Below, one piece after another: positions 46,074 to 57,700 of a stretch of 64,000 nucleotides of DNA. The stretch comes from Rhabditoides inermis. Lineage: Eukaryota > Nematoda > Chromadorea > Rhabditida > Rhabditidae. The stretch spans positions 171,501 to 235,500 of the forward strand of contig CAWZYM010000383.1 of the NCBI GenBank assembly GCA_963966185.1, read 5' to 3'. A program made the position numbers and the translations under genes. Within the stretch, counting starts at the first letter, position 1. Each line of letters starts with the position of its first letter. The notes beneath the pieces are model-generated. The model did not search any database, was not told the DNA's origin, and saw only the letters and a list, made by a program, of their open reading frames with translations.

Positions 46074-46233
46074 AAAAGAGAGAGGGAGTCTGTGTCTCAA
46101 CTACACCAGTACCCACTACCACGACGGTTGCCAATTCTCCCTCCTCCTTCTCCTCACACGCGGTCTCTTCTCATCGCACAAGACTAAGACGACACAAGTC
46201 AGAGAGAGAGGGGGGGGGAAGGAGAGAGGGAAG

Positions 46234-46266
<33 letters not shown>

Positions 46267-46325
46267 CAAAAGAGAGAGGGAGTCTGTGTCTCAACTACAC
46301 CAGTACCCACTACCACGACGATTGC
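40572..46325 (+). repeat. Minisatellite array, ~165-bp unit, about 34 copies
   Basis: Each unit has a conserved part (CAACTACACCAGTACCCACT ... ACGCGGTCTCTTCTCATCGC ... GACGACACAAGTCA) and a variable GA/GGGG spacer that changes length. Units 7-14 and 20-27 share private variants (CACGAAGGTT, GTCTGTATCT, CGCGGTTTCTT) about 2.18 kb apart, showing a block duplication inside the array. Stop codons are absent in several frames because the unit lacks them, which creates apparent proteins over 600 residues. There is no start context, splice signal or conserved domain, so I do not call a gene. Confidence 0.95.
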
Positions 46326-46334
46326 CATAGTATT

Positions 46335-48970
46335 ATACCTCTTTTGCATATTCAAATTAGGTCAAACATTCCATCATCTTCCCTTGCCCCCGAGTGGTCG
46401 GTCCCCTCCAGTTTATTTTCCCCGTCGAACCCGCCAAGCCCGGTCTACGTGGACCATTGCTGGATCAACGGTACCCGCCACATGTTCGCTGCTGGCTTTG
46501 GAATTTGAGGAATCCTCGGAGAACGGAGTTGAACCCGCCGAGTACACTTTCTACAATGACTGTCGCTGTCGCAACGTCAACCCAAGCGTGAGACCAAGCA
46601 CACCACCCATCCTTCACGTCGGATCGCGACAAGAAGGAACCACCGACAGATACTTCACGCAGACTAAACCCTTTGTGTTTCATCTCCGTTGTTGTAATCT
46701 TGATATCGGCAGTAAATCAATTCAAATTAGGTCATATCTCAGCTCCTATTACAGCTACGACTTTGATACTTCGTATAGGTACGAAGTGCTGGAATATTTA
46801 TTGTTTAGTATACGATTTATCTAATTATACATCATTTGCATATTCCAAATAAGGTCATGTGCATAGCTCAGCTCCTATTGTAGATACAAACTTGATACTC
46901 GGTACAGGTAACAAGTAAACAACTACAAAATGTTTGGTAAACAAGTCGAGTAAACAATTAAGTAAACAACTCCAAATTCCATTCTAAAGGTATCTAATGT
47001 CTACTAAACCGAGTAGTGAGTCCATATTTGTTGTTTGAAGTAAACAAGTAAACAAGTTTGTAAACAATATATGCACCTGAATTGACTGACTGTTTTGTCT
47101 ACGCTTGTTTGAGATAATATTATAGCCGTTTTAATAGATGAATTATGGCAAAGAGTTTTTGTAAAGAAATTGGCCATCGTCTATAATCTATACTCATATG
47201 TTTGACTTGTTCTGAAGCTCACCTAGCGGCCACAGGCCGCTAGTCGCCTCTCTCCCCCCCTAAAATTTCCTATGGAGTTTGTCCAGTCTCAGAACTCAAT
47301 ACTGAGTAGACTCTCAGGGCTCTCCTTTTGGGGTTAAACATGGTTGGGGTCTGGCACGCAATCGTTTCTTTGACACCTCATTTGCATATTCCATATTTGG
47401 TAAAAATTTTGCACCCCTGTAACTTTTTACTGAGCGAGAGTTGAGAGCTGGATTCTGTAATTTAATTATCAGTACCTTCAAACTCGGTACAGGTAACAAG
47501 TAAACAAGTTCAATTTTTTGGTAAACAACAACAGTAAACAAATAAACAAATAAGTAAACAACTCCAAATCTCATTTTTAAGGTATCTAACGTGTACTAGA
47601 CCAAGTACTGAGGTCAGATTTGTTGTTTACAACTGAAGTAAACAAGTAAACAAGTATGTAAACAACTCAGAAAGGTTTTTTAAAGGTCTCTAACATGTAG
47701 TACACAAATTACTGAGTTCGATTTTGTTGTTTGTTTCTGATGTAAACAAGTAAACAAATAAGTAAACAACTCCAAATCTCATTTTAAAGGTATCTCACGT
47801 GTACTAGACCAAGTACTAAGTTCATATTTGTTGTTTACAAGTGAAGTAAACAAGTAAACAAGTTTGTTAACAACTCAGAATTGTCTTTATAAGGTCTCTA
47901 ACATATAGTACACAAAGTACAGAGTTTGATTTTGTTGTTTATTTGGCATGTAAACATGTAAACAAAAAAGTAAACAAGTACAAATCTCATTTGAAAGGTG
48001 TTTAGAATTTACTAGACCAAGTGCTGAGTTCATTTTTGTTGTTTACAAGTGAAGTAAACAAGTAAACAAGTTTGTAAACAACTCAGAAATGTGTTTTTAA
48101 AGTCTTTAACATGAAGTACACAAAGTACAGAGTTTTATTTTGTTGTTTGTTTCTGATGTAAACAAGTAAACAACAAAGTAAACAAGTACAAATCTCATTT
48201 ATTAGGTTTCTAACGTGTACTAGACCGAGTACTGAGTTCGAAGTTGTTGTTTAAAGTTATGTTATGAGTATATATTTAGAGATTATAAAGCGGAAAGACG
48301 AGCGCGCCGAAGGCGCGCGAGCCTTGGAGCGAACGCGGCGCGAAGCGCCGCCACTAGCAAGTTTACTTGTTTACTTCACTGTAGGGTCGGTGATTTAAAT
48401 TTTGATTATTGACCTCATTTGCATAATTCCAAATATGGTAATGTTGTATCTCGGTCAGTTTTGATGCCAAAGAGTCCAAACTTGGGTGACCTGGAGACAA
48501 GTCAGCGATGTTGTTGTTTACATGTTTGTCAACATCAGTTCGATTTTATTGTTTATTTGACATGTAAACAAGTAAACTAAAAAGTAAACAAGTACAAATC
48601 TCATTTTAATGGAGTCTAGAGTGTACTAGACCAAGTACTGAGTTCATATTTGTTGTTTACAAGTGAAATACACAAGTAAACAAGTTTGTAAACAACTCAG
48701 AAATGTGTTTTAAAAATCTCTAACATGAAGCACACAAAGTACAGAGTTTGATTTTGCTGTTTGTTTCTGATGTAAACAAGTAAACAAATCAGTAAACAAC
48801 TTCAAATCTCATTTTAAATGTATCTAACGTGTACTAGACTGGGTACTGAGTTCACAGTTGTTGTTTAAAGTTATGTTATGAGTATATATTCAGAGGTTAT
48901 ACAGCGGAAAGGCGAGCGCGCCGAAGGCGCGCGAGCCTTGGAGCAAACGCGGCGCGAAGCGCCGCCACTA
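46335..48970. repeat. 118-bp and GTAAACAAG tandem repeats with hairpins
   Basis: 118-bp-type units at 46335-46380 and 46720-46905. GTAAACAAGTAAACAA-type arrays at 46910-47075, 47485-48255 and 48530-48885. Hairpins: CTAGCGGCC-ACA-GGCCGCTAG 47223-47243; GCGCGCC-GAA-GGCGCGC 48302-48318 and 48916-48932; GCGGCGC-GAA-GCGCCGC 48335-48351 and 48949-48965. A non-repetitive island at 46385-46680 has no assignable gene. Confidence 0.8.
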
Positions 48971-49008
48971 GCGGCCGGAGGCGAGCGAAGCGAGCCTCCG
49001 GCCGCTAG
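48968..49008. repeat. Long GC hairpin at duplication boundary
   Basis: CTAGCGGCCGGAGGC pairs with GCCTCCGGCCGCTAG (15-bp perfect stem, 11-nt loop). TCGCCTGGG of copy B begins at the next base. Confidence 0.9.
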
Positions 49009-50835
49009 TCGCCTGGGTTCGACATATAAATTTGCTTAGGTCAGTGTTTGTCCGGACGCATAACACTTTACTCTTTAGGTCCTGGGCGTTCATCTCTTAG
49101 GCATAGACTAGCCCAGGCCCGAGAATGGTCACCGCTTGTTCTCACCTCATTTGCATACTCCAAATAAGGTCACATTCATTTCTCCGTTCCTAATATAGCT
49201 ACAATCTTCATACTTGGTACGAGTACAAAGTGCTTCAGTACAAACTGTTTGGTATACAACTTATTTCATTAAACCTCATTTGCATATCCCAAATAAGGGC
49301 ATGTTTATAGTTTATATCTCAGCTCCTATTCTAGCTACAATCTTGATAGTTGGTACAAGTACAAAGTACTTGAGTACAAACTGTTTCGTATATAACTTAT
49401 TTAATTAAACCTCATTTGCATGTCCCAAATAAGGTCATGTTTATATCTCAGTTCCTATTATAGCGCCAATCTCGATACTTGGTACAGGTAACAAGTAAAC
49501 AAGTCTAAAACATCAGGTAAATAAGTCAAGTAAACAAGTAAACAAATAAGTAAACAACTCAAATATTCATTTAAAAGGTATCTAAAGTGTACTAGACTAA
49601 GTACGGAGTTCATATTTGTTGTTTACAAGTGACGTAAACAAGTAAACAATTATGTAAACAACTCTGAAATGAATTTAAGAAGTCTCTAACATGCAGTACA
49701 CATCACTCTTCACTCTTTAGGTCCTGAGAGTTCATCTCTCAAGGGTAGACTAGCATAGGCCGCCAGTCGGTCACCGATTTTTCTCATCTCATTTGCATTT
49801 ATGCAAATTAGGTTTGCAAAATACCCTCTCGGCGACTGGTCTGTAACTTTCGTCTCAGTGAGAGTTGATACCTGCATTTTGTCATTTAATTATCACTACC
49901 GTAACACCTTCGTTCATGAATTAACTCAGATTTTTAACTATTTTTTGAAATTTAATCAAATCTAAAATTTCACATTTCAAATACTCAGAAACATTTAAAA
50001 GTTCATAACTCGGTTATTTTTCAAGGTAGAAGGTTCATTCTTCGTACAGGTAACAGGTAAACAAGTGATATGTTTTTTAGATAAATATATCGTTCTAAAT
50101 CACCTCATTTGAATATCCCAAATAAGGTCATGTTCATATCTCGGCTTCTATTATAGCTACAATCTTGATACTTGGTAAAAGTACAAGGTACTCGAGTACA
50201 AACTGTTTGGTATACAACTTATTTAATTAAACCTCATTTGAATATCCCAAATAGGGTCATGTTCATAACTCAGCTCCTATTATAGCTACAATCTTGATAC
50301 TTGGTGTAAATACAAAATACTTGGTACAAACTGTTTGGTATACAACTTATATAATTATACCTCTTTTGCATACGACAAATAAGGTCATGCTTATATCTCA
50401 GCTCCTATTATAGCTACAATATTGATACTTGGTATTTGTACAAAGTACTTGAATACAAACTGTTTGGTATGAAACCTATTTAATTAAACCTCATTTGCAT
50501 ATCCCAAATAAGGTCCTGTTTATATCTCAGCTCCTATTATAGCTACAATATTGATAGTTGGTATAAGTACAAAGTACTTGAGTACAAACTGTTTGGTATA
50601 CAACTTATTTAAATATACCTCATTTGCATATTCCAAATAAGGTCATGTTTATAGCTCAGCTCATTTTATAGCTACAATCTTGATACTTGAAATAAGTACA
50701 AAGTACTTGGGTACAAACTGTTTGGTATTCAACTTATTTAATTAAACCTCATTTGAATATCCAAAATAAGGTCTTGTTCATATCTCAGCTCCTATTATCT
50801 GCAGATACAGGGGAAGAGAGGGAAGAAGAGTTAAT

Positions 50836-50875
<40 letters not shown>

Positions 50876-50960
50876 AGAGGAGAGGGGAGATAAAGAGGGA
50901 GAGCACAAGATGAAGACGACACAAGTTAGAGAGAGAGGGGGGGAGGGAGAGAGGGAGTCT
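49009..50960. repeat. 2-kb duplicated segment, copy B
   Basis: Parallel to 38441-40619 but lacks the TTAA MITE, has more 118-bp units at 50100-50810, and stops at GAGGGAGTCT without the minisatellite. It represents a state with one partial unit where copy A has about 34. Confidence 0.85.
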
Positions 50961-51009
50961 TAGTGTAAGTTTGCAGTGATCGTTTATCCAAAGTTGATCA
51001 AGAGATGTG

Positions 51010-51017
51010 TATAAAAG
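51010..51017 (+). promoter_or_regulatory. TATA box of compact gene
   Basis: TATAAAAG lies 34 nt upstream of the ATG at 51051, predicting a very short leader. Confidence 0.5.
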
Positions 51018-51050
51018 CCACTCTTGTTATCAATGTATTCATTATAAAAT

Positions 51051-51422
51051 ATGTGCGATTCGAAATCGGTTGAAAATTGGGCTCGTGAGGAGGGAAAGGA
51101 TGTTGATCAAGCTTTCAACATTCAAACCTCTTTTAATCGTAAGTACAGTCGATCTATAGATAGATTGACTGTTTTTCTAGATGAAGTGAAGCTGATGCGT
51201 AGTGTACTTGAAAGTAATATTTCGGACATTGATTGGCTGCGGCGAATGTATGAGCGTCATAGTACTACACTTCGTGCATTTTTCGACTCTCTCGCTGGAG
51301 CTTATCACGATGAATATTGGGGACGTGTGCAGGCTATTGAACTTATTGGTCTTGATCCCCATATGTTTGCCGAAAAAATTGTAATGGATCCTGATATGGA
51401 AAAGAAGAGTGTTCTACCTTAA
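51051..51422 (+). CDS. Small single-exon protein, unknown
   Basis: 123 residues, predicted mostly helical and acidic (MCDSKSVENWAREEGKD ... DIDWLRRMYERHSTTLRAFF ... AYHDEYWGRVQAIELIGLDP). No signal peptide or membrane segment. I do not recognise it. It has an upstream TATA box and a polyadenylation word 28 nt after the stop, so the whole unit is under 450 bp. Codons are AT-ending, unlike the GC3-rich exons of neighbouring host genes, which hints at transfer or a mobile-element origin. It begins about 90 bp after the end of duplicated copy B. Confidence 0.5.
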   Translation: MCDSKSVENWAREEGKDVDQAFNIQTSFNRKYSRSIDRLTVFLDEVKLMRSVLESNISDIDWLRRMYERHSTTLRAFFDSLAGAYHDEYWGRVQAIELIGLDPHMFAEKIVMDPDMEKKSVLP

Positions 51423-51449
51423 ATTGTTTGTTGTATTTTTTTGTTAAAA

Positions 51450-51455
51450 AATAAA
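51450..51455 (+). terminator. Polyadenylation signal AATAAA
   Basis: AATAAA just after the stop of the 123-residue ORF, preceded by a T-rich stretch. Confidence 0.45.
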
Positions 51456-51744
51456 CATGTGAACAAATGCGTTTTATTGAAATATTGGTTTCTTGTGTAT
51501 TATTTTCTGAATAACTTCATCTATCTCTCTTTTTCCTCACTTGGAATTTTTAGCATTAATTTTTCCCTCTTTTCTTGCATTAATTTTTCCCTCTTCAAGT
51601 GGCTTCGATCAATGTATGATATGTATAGGCATATTACATTTGAGACATTTCGGGTCTTTCTCCCTACTTGTTGGATTCCAGGGGTGTAAAAGAATGAATG
51701 TAGAATATCAGTTATGCTGTTTCCTAGCTATCTTCCCTCTTCTG

Positions 51745-52010
51745 TAGTGAGATCAAGAGGTGTCACGTTAATCAGACTCGGTGTTTCGGTTTGTCACATA
51801 TTAGCCATCTCTCTCATTTGACCTTTCTCTCGCTTGCGTCTCTCTCTCTCATGCGTGCGCTCGCTCGTCTCTCTGACGCGTGCGCGCGCGCTCGTCTCTC
51901 TCTCTCTCACTCACTAGAATGAGTCATTCTTGTTTTTGAATGAGTCCCTTTAAAATTGACCAATAGGAGGAGGAGGGAGGGGCTAGAGGGGGTGGGGCCT
52001 GTGACAATAT
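51745..52010. promoter_or_regulatory. Promoter-like repeat module, copy 1
   Basis: Order: GTTTGTCACATATTAGCC, a CT/GCGC-rich tract, one TGAGTCA (AP-1-type) word in GAATGAGTCATTC plus a degraded one, GACCAAT (CCAAT box), GGGG-rich boxes, CCTGTGACAATA. Shared with copies 2 and 3. It could be a solo LTR or a dispersed promoter. Confidence 0.5.
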
Positions 52011-52204
52011 CCATACCAATTACTACTTTTTTTCATACATGCCTCTAATCATTCCACTTGCAGATGTCTGAGGTCTGGATTCATTTGATGTCATAAAAAT
52101 GAATCCAATCACGTACACTGATTATCTGCATTTAATATATTAGAAAATACTTTTTATCTGTGAGGAATGAAAGTGCAATTGTTGTACAATGATGTTCACA
52201 TATT

Positions 52205-52465
52205 ACGATAGTGAGATCAAGAGTCATCACGATAATTAGGCTATGTGTTGCGGTTTGTCACATATTAGCCATCTCTCTCAGTTGACCTTTCTCTCGCTCG
52301 CGTCTCTCTCTCACGCGTGCGCGCGTCTCTCTCTCTCGCGCGTGCGCGCGCTCGTCTCTCTCTCACTCACTTGAATGAGTCATTCTTGTTTTTGAATGAG
52401 TGACTTTTAAATTGACCAATGGGAGCAGGAGGAAGGGGCGGGGAGTGGGCGGGACCTGTGACAAT
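52205..52465. promoter_or_regulatory. Promoter-like repeat module, copy 2
   Basis: Same order as copy 1, with GACCAATGGGAG and two clear GC boxes (GGGGCGGGG, GGGCGGG). A CR1 fragment lies about 90 bp to its right. Confidence 0.5.
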
Positions 52466-52554
52466 AAGGAGTGTTGATAAAAGTAAAGAAATGGTTGTGT
52501 GATGCAAGGCATGTGATAGTGAGGTAACGTAATAACCGAAAGAAATATTCTTTT

Positions 52555-53270
52555 TCTATAAATGATTTTTTATTCTATAAATGATTTTCTTCGCACATAC
52601 AAAACACGAAACCCCACACTACTGATCACCGCATACACAACCTATTTTCGCTGTAAATTAGAATATTGCACTGAGCTCTGGAACCCTACTGATGTTGCTT
52701 CTGTAAACCTAATTGAGAGCATACAACGCTATTATACTCGTCGTGTGTGTCAGCGTATCGGGCGCAGCCTATCATATCCTCAACGCCTTGAGCTTTTCAA
52801 TCTTCAAACTCTCGAAAAAAAAAGACGATTCTTGAATGATGTCACATACATTCACAAAGTAATCCACTGAAAAACTATATTGGACTATCATGGTCTTTTT
52901 GCAATTATTCCATCTCGTACTCGTGGCTCTCATGAATTTAGAATTGTTCCATCATTTGATCACACAGGCCGTACCAGCACTTTTTTAAGCAGAACCTTCG
53001 CAATCTGGAATGCGCTTTCTCGTGACCTAATCTCCATCAATGATCCCTCTATCTTCAAATCACAACTCTCTACATTAGATCTCATGCCACCTAGCAAATT
53101 TCACAACCTATAGAGAGCTCTCCCCACTTCTTTTTCCATGTAATACTATGTGATTATGTTCTTGTTCAATATCATTGAAACCCCGTTTATACCTGCCGTT
53201 TGTATTGCTCACTTTTTGTTTATAATTTCGATTTTTTACATGTTATCGGTAATAAACCTATCTATCTATC
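52555..53270 (+). mobile_element. 5'-truncated CR1-like LINE
   Basis: Frames 52562-52870 and 52880-53113 (separated by a TGA) encode the last part of a CR1-type ORF2: [15 protein letters not shown], then FAIWNALSRDL. They match the C-terminal frame of the LINE at 11320-16135. It ends with AATAAACC and a short (TATC)n tail, the usual 3' end of CR1-group elements. Confidence 0.88.
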
Positions 53271-53282
53271 TAAATTGTTCGT

Positions 53283-53480
53283 TAATTAGGCTAGGTGTTG
53301 CGGTTTGTCACATATTAGCCATCTCTCTCGGTTGACCTTTTTCTTGCTCGCGTCTCTCTCTCACTCACTTGAATGAGTCATTCTTGTTTTTGAATGAGTC
53401 ACTTTTAAATAATGACCAATGGGAGCAGGAGGAAGGGGCGGGGAGGGGGCGGGGCCTGTGACAATAATGTTACCAATTAC
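53283..53480. promoter_or_regulatory. Promoter-like repeat module, copy 3
   Basis: Lacks the GCGC tract but keeps TGAGTCATTC ... TGAGTCAC, GACCAATGGGAG, GC boxes and TGTGACAATAATGTTACCAATTACTACT. The last 15 bases also follow copy 1. Confidence 0.5.
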
Positions 53481-54180
53481 TACTTCGGACCCATCAAGCC
53501 GGCACATTTCGGGGGCCATTTTGAGCAGCGTCGAGCGTGGAAAGGTACGATGAAGCGCATAGTAGGGTCAGTTCCCGTTGTAGTGTTGATCGCTTAAACC
53601 CCATGTTCATCTTACTCTTGTCACCATAGCTTGTTCACTTTCTATCCTTTTCCTGCAACATGTTTTCAGCCGGTTGGAGCTGCTCCTGGAGTGAGTAGGA
53701 TTTCTATTATACTGTTGATCGCTCGAACACCATGTTCATCTTGCCCTTGTTGGTGTGCAACATAGCTTTTCAAAGGAGAGGAGTACGCAATGAAAAAAAA
53801 TGAAATGACCAGCTGATGTCTCACGTCAAAATGATTTCTACAAAAGTCTCTAGGTCCGTGGCGGGACCAAGCTTGTATCTAAATTCCCATTGGAAACTCG
53901 TGCCAAGTTTGTACCTCACCGCGAAGGAAGCGCCGATTGCCTGATTTTCACGATGCTATTTCATTTTATATTACATTTAAAATAATTAGTAGAATTTTTA
54001 ATTTTGTTTCAATTTAATCACCATATCAACATTGATTATGTCAACCTCGTATTATTATTCCGTACACCTCTACTTTAACCACTCACACAAATAGATGACC
54101 CAATGAGAGAATTTAGAGCGATTGTGCTCCGGCGCCAATTACTTTTCATGTCTGGCCGGTCTCTTCTTTTCTCTAACCTA
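53480..54180. other. No gene recognised
   Basis: A short open stretch at 53466-53545 could be an exon (FGPIKPAHFGGHFEQRRAW) ending at a GT, but no partner was found. The rest is AT-rich. Confidence 0.35.
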
Positions 54181-54350
54181 TTTCGTCGGATTCTTCTTCT
54201 TTCCCCGCGGCGTGCGGTCGGGTCTTCATTTTGCCCCGCCGCTGCCGGATGATCGGGCGCATCGACAAGAATCCTTCCCAAGACATCCATTGAGCCGGCG
54301 GGAAGTAGCTCATGTGGAAGCAGTTCAGGCGCGAGGAGATACTATGTGCA
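54180..54350 (-). repeat. Dispersed repeat, inverted partner of 60175-60365
   Basis: The reverse complement of this stretch matches 60175-60365 over GGCAAAATGAAGACCCGACCGCACGCCGCGGGGAAA-type sequence and AGTATCTCCTCG. The two copies face each other around the cathepsin exons. Neither has a convincing protein. Confidence 0.7.
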
Positions 54351-54706
54351 AAGCAAAGGAGTCTCCGGCGCTGTCACATCAACAATGGTACTCTAATGGT
54401 CTATGGAAAGAATATCGATCAAGTATCGGAGAATTATCGATCAAGTATCGGAGAATTATCGATCAAGAAATTAATCAATCAACCAATCAAAATCACATTA
54501 GAGAACCACAAAACGACAAAACCAGTTATTTGAAACGAATGCTTCATTTTCCCTGTGACTGGAATTCAGACAGTCACAAACCCAAAAAAAACACATCGGA
54601 GCGAGTATACCCGCGCCACCATGACAAACACATCCACTACCGTTCTAATGACAGTCAAGAACCAATTGATCAGCACCACCAAGAAACCAAACGGCACCAG
54701 ACGCAC

Positions 54707-57700
54707 CAGCTTTCCCTTGGCCAGAAACCAGGCGCCCTCGATGTTGCCGGTAGTGGAGAAAGCCCAGCACAAGCCGCACGAGCCTGTCAAATATCAAGCA
54801 AATTTATATTAATGAATATCAAATAAATATTAAATTAATAAGTCCTTGTCACGAATCCAGTACATCATGGTTTCCCAAACAAATAATATGTGATAGTAAG
54901 CTACAGCTACAGGAATTAGCAATGCATTCAACCAAGCGTTTCTTGTAAATTCAAAAAAAAAATTCTTAAAAATATTACTCTCATTAAAGCTTGCCATCAT
55001 CAAGATCCAGAAGAACTTAAAAACTAGTCATTTGCAGGGAGTCAAGGAACATACTTTTCATTCAAAACACCATGAAACTATCGGAAAATATAATTAAAAT
55101 TTATGTTTATATCGATCCAATTCTCACCCTGGTTCTTCACCTCTGTCACGGCGCCCTTCTCGCGCCAGTCGAAAGAGGAGGGACCTTCGTCCTGCAAAGA
55201 AAGTGTATCTATCTATCTCTTTTTTTCTCTCTCCCTCCTCTCTCTCTCTCTTCTCTCTCACCTCTCCCAGCCAGGTCACGTTGTGCTTGTCAAAGTCGGC
55301 CCTAGTGTTCGGCGTGGCCGGGGCGACTCAGCGGTGCAGCAACGTCTGCAAATTCAATTGAAAAAGAAAGACTTGTAACTTCTTCAAATTCATAATACTC
55401 TTCGGAATGCCGATTGCTCGAGAAATATAAACATCATGTGTACGAACGACACAAAACGAGTGACGAAACCGAAACAGTCTAGTCATTACTACACCGCAAA
55501 GGTGCGCAAAACCGTTCCGAGTTCCGTCACAACTCTGTTTCGCGGTCCTGATGTTCACTGGATCATCGCAGCACCGCATAAAAGGTCACAGATTGTGAAA
55601 AAATGAACAAAGAATTGATAGATCTCTTTTACATAAAGGACCAAACAGTTCCGCACTCCGCATCCTTGAACACTTGTAGCGCGTCATAAGTACCACTCGC
55701 GCGCCAATCAATTTGTATTTGTTGACCCCTATTAGGTGCTTGCCGCCACGTTACCTTCTTGAACTGGTGCGAGGTCATGTCCATGAACGGCGTCTCACTG
55801 TAGACAGCAGTGCCTACAGAGATGAATGTCGCGGCGGTCGCCGCGTTGTCACAGCGACCGTCGCGAATCCGCGGCGACCGCCGCGCCTGCGCCGCGGCGA
55901 CCGTCGCGATGAGGCCGCCGCGACCACCGCGAAATTGGTCCTTGAGCTCGATTTTCAATTTGGATCAATTTTGATCGAATTTTTCACACATCATAATTGG
56001 TGATGAAGAAATTAATTAAAAAAAATTCATCGTGGTTGCATTAATATATGCGAAAACAAATACAAAAATTATGGAGACAACACAGTTAATATGTGATGCG
56101 TAAGCACCACTAGTGTGTCTTGCAAAAATGTACTTTACTTTTCAAGTCTTTTTCGACTCGAGAACCTTATAAAAGAATGTGCTTTTCCGAACGCGATTGA
56201 CCTATCGCACAGTAACAGTTAAGAGGCGGCCACGGCAAACTCGCGCCGGGTTTATGGCACACTCTGAATGAGAACCGACTCGAGTTCGCGGCGGTCGCGG
56301 CGGATTCGCGACGGTCGCCGCGACGCCGCGCCTTTGCCGCAAAAACGGGATGTGCGGCGCAAATTCGCAGCGGTCGCCGCGGCGCACCCTGTGCCGCCGC
56401 GACCGCCACGAAACCGCGGCGACCGCCGCAATATTCATCTGAGAAATGCATCTCTCGCCCTCTCACTCTCTCTCCCCCTTTTTCTGTCCCTCGAACGTCT
56501 CGAACTGCCCCCCCCCCCTTACAGGACCCCTCTCCACTGACCCTTCTCCCTCTTCTGCCACATGGCTGCCGCCTTGAGGTTCCTCTTGAAGGTGCGGAAC
56601 GCGGCCAGCATCGTGCGCTTCGAAGAGTACAGGCGCTCGTGGCTGCAATCAATCAATATATCACACCGTCTCTGTAAGAATCGAACAAACGACCATATGC
56701 ACCAAAAACGACCATATGCATCTTGTAGAGGACCTTTTATAACCCCACTGTGCACCAATACAGCTCCTAATAACCACCTCGTCCTATTCTTACAGAGACG
56801 GTGTGATATAGAACCTAACAGAGAATTGTTTTTGTTTCGAAGGGATAGCAAGGCTGCACAAGGCATTCCGAAGTGAGCTTACCATCAAAAATCAATCAAT
56901 AACCGCTGCTCACCTCTCGACCCAGTCTTCGAATCGCTTCCACGCCACATAGTCCTTGTCCTTGATGTGGGCAGACCAACTGGAAAGATTCTAATAAGTT
57001 AAAAATTTCAATGTTGAAGGCTCATTATGAAATGTTTGCATTCTTTACACTTCATTTTGAAAAAAAAAACGAAAAATATTACCGACGAAGGTTTCCACAT
57101 AATCCCCTCACCATGCGTGACTCCAACCATTCGAACAAAAAAGTACAAGTCCGAAAAATGTCGGCAAAATGAAAAGCATATCCGGAGAGCGAACCCACAC
57201 CCTACCGCATGACAGACGGCCGCTCTAACCACTAGGCCACCGCCGCTGTTTCACAGCTCGCGCGATTGGAGTGACAGGCCGCAAAAGCAATCCACATGGT
57301 TTAGCTCCAAAATTTGAAACGTAAATATCTCGAAACGTATGGCCGGTCCTGTGGATTTGAAAACGGTTTTCGACTAGTGACCTCCTAGGGTATCTGTGAT
57401 ATCAGTTTGGTCACCACCGGCTTCTGTGACCTAAACGACACTCCTTGTAAGAAATTCCGAAAATTGAAGAATAAAAAAATCACGATATTCACTAATGTGA
57501 TTGATGCCAAAGAAGGAACTAGGAAGGAAGACGCACGCACCGCTGCATGTGCTTGCTCATACTGGCCTGCTGCTTGTCCGTCACCGGCCGGGCGCTGCAA
57601 TCGGGCACGCATGGTCCAATGTCAGATTATAATATGCTTCATCAACACTTGGTAGCTTTAATATTTTACAACACCCGAAAGCCTTGAAGAGCACACTCTC

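Noticed and set aside
46385..46680. Possible exon with CWINGTRHMF and EYTFYNDCRC
   Set aside because: The two phrases are in different frames separated by a stop. No family was recognised and no clear splice partner was found.
40572..46824. Reading frames of more than 600 residues across the minisatellite
   Set aside because: The unit itself lacks stops in several frames. There is no domain, splice signal or start context, and overlapping frames are equally long.
38441..50960. CRISPR array in the regularly repeated 118-bp or 165-bp blocks
   Set aside because: These are eukaryotic tandem repeats without short identical repeats and unique spacers, and there are no cas genes.
53466..53545. Possible exon YFGPIKPAHFGGHFEQRRAW
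   Set aside because: It overlaps the end of a repeat module that also occurs at 52010 and no neighbouring exon was found.
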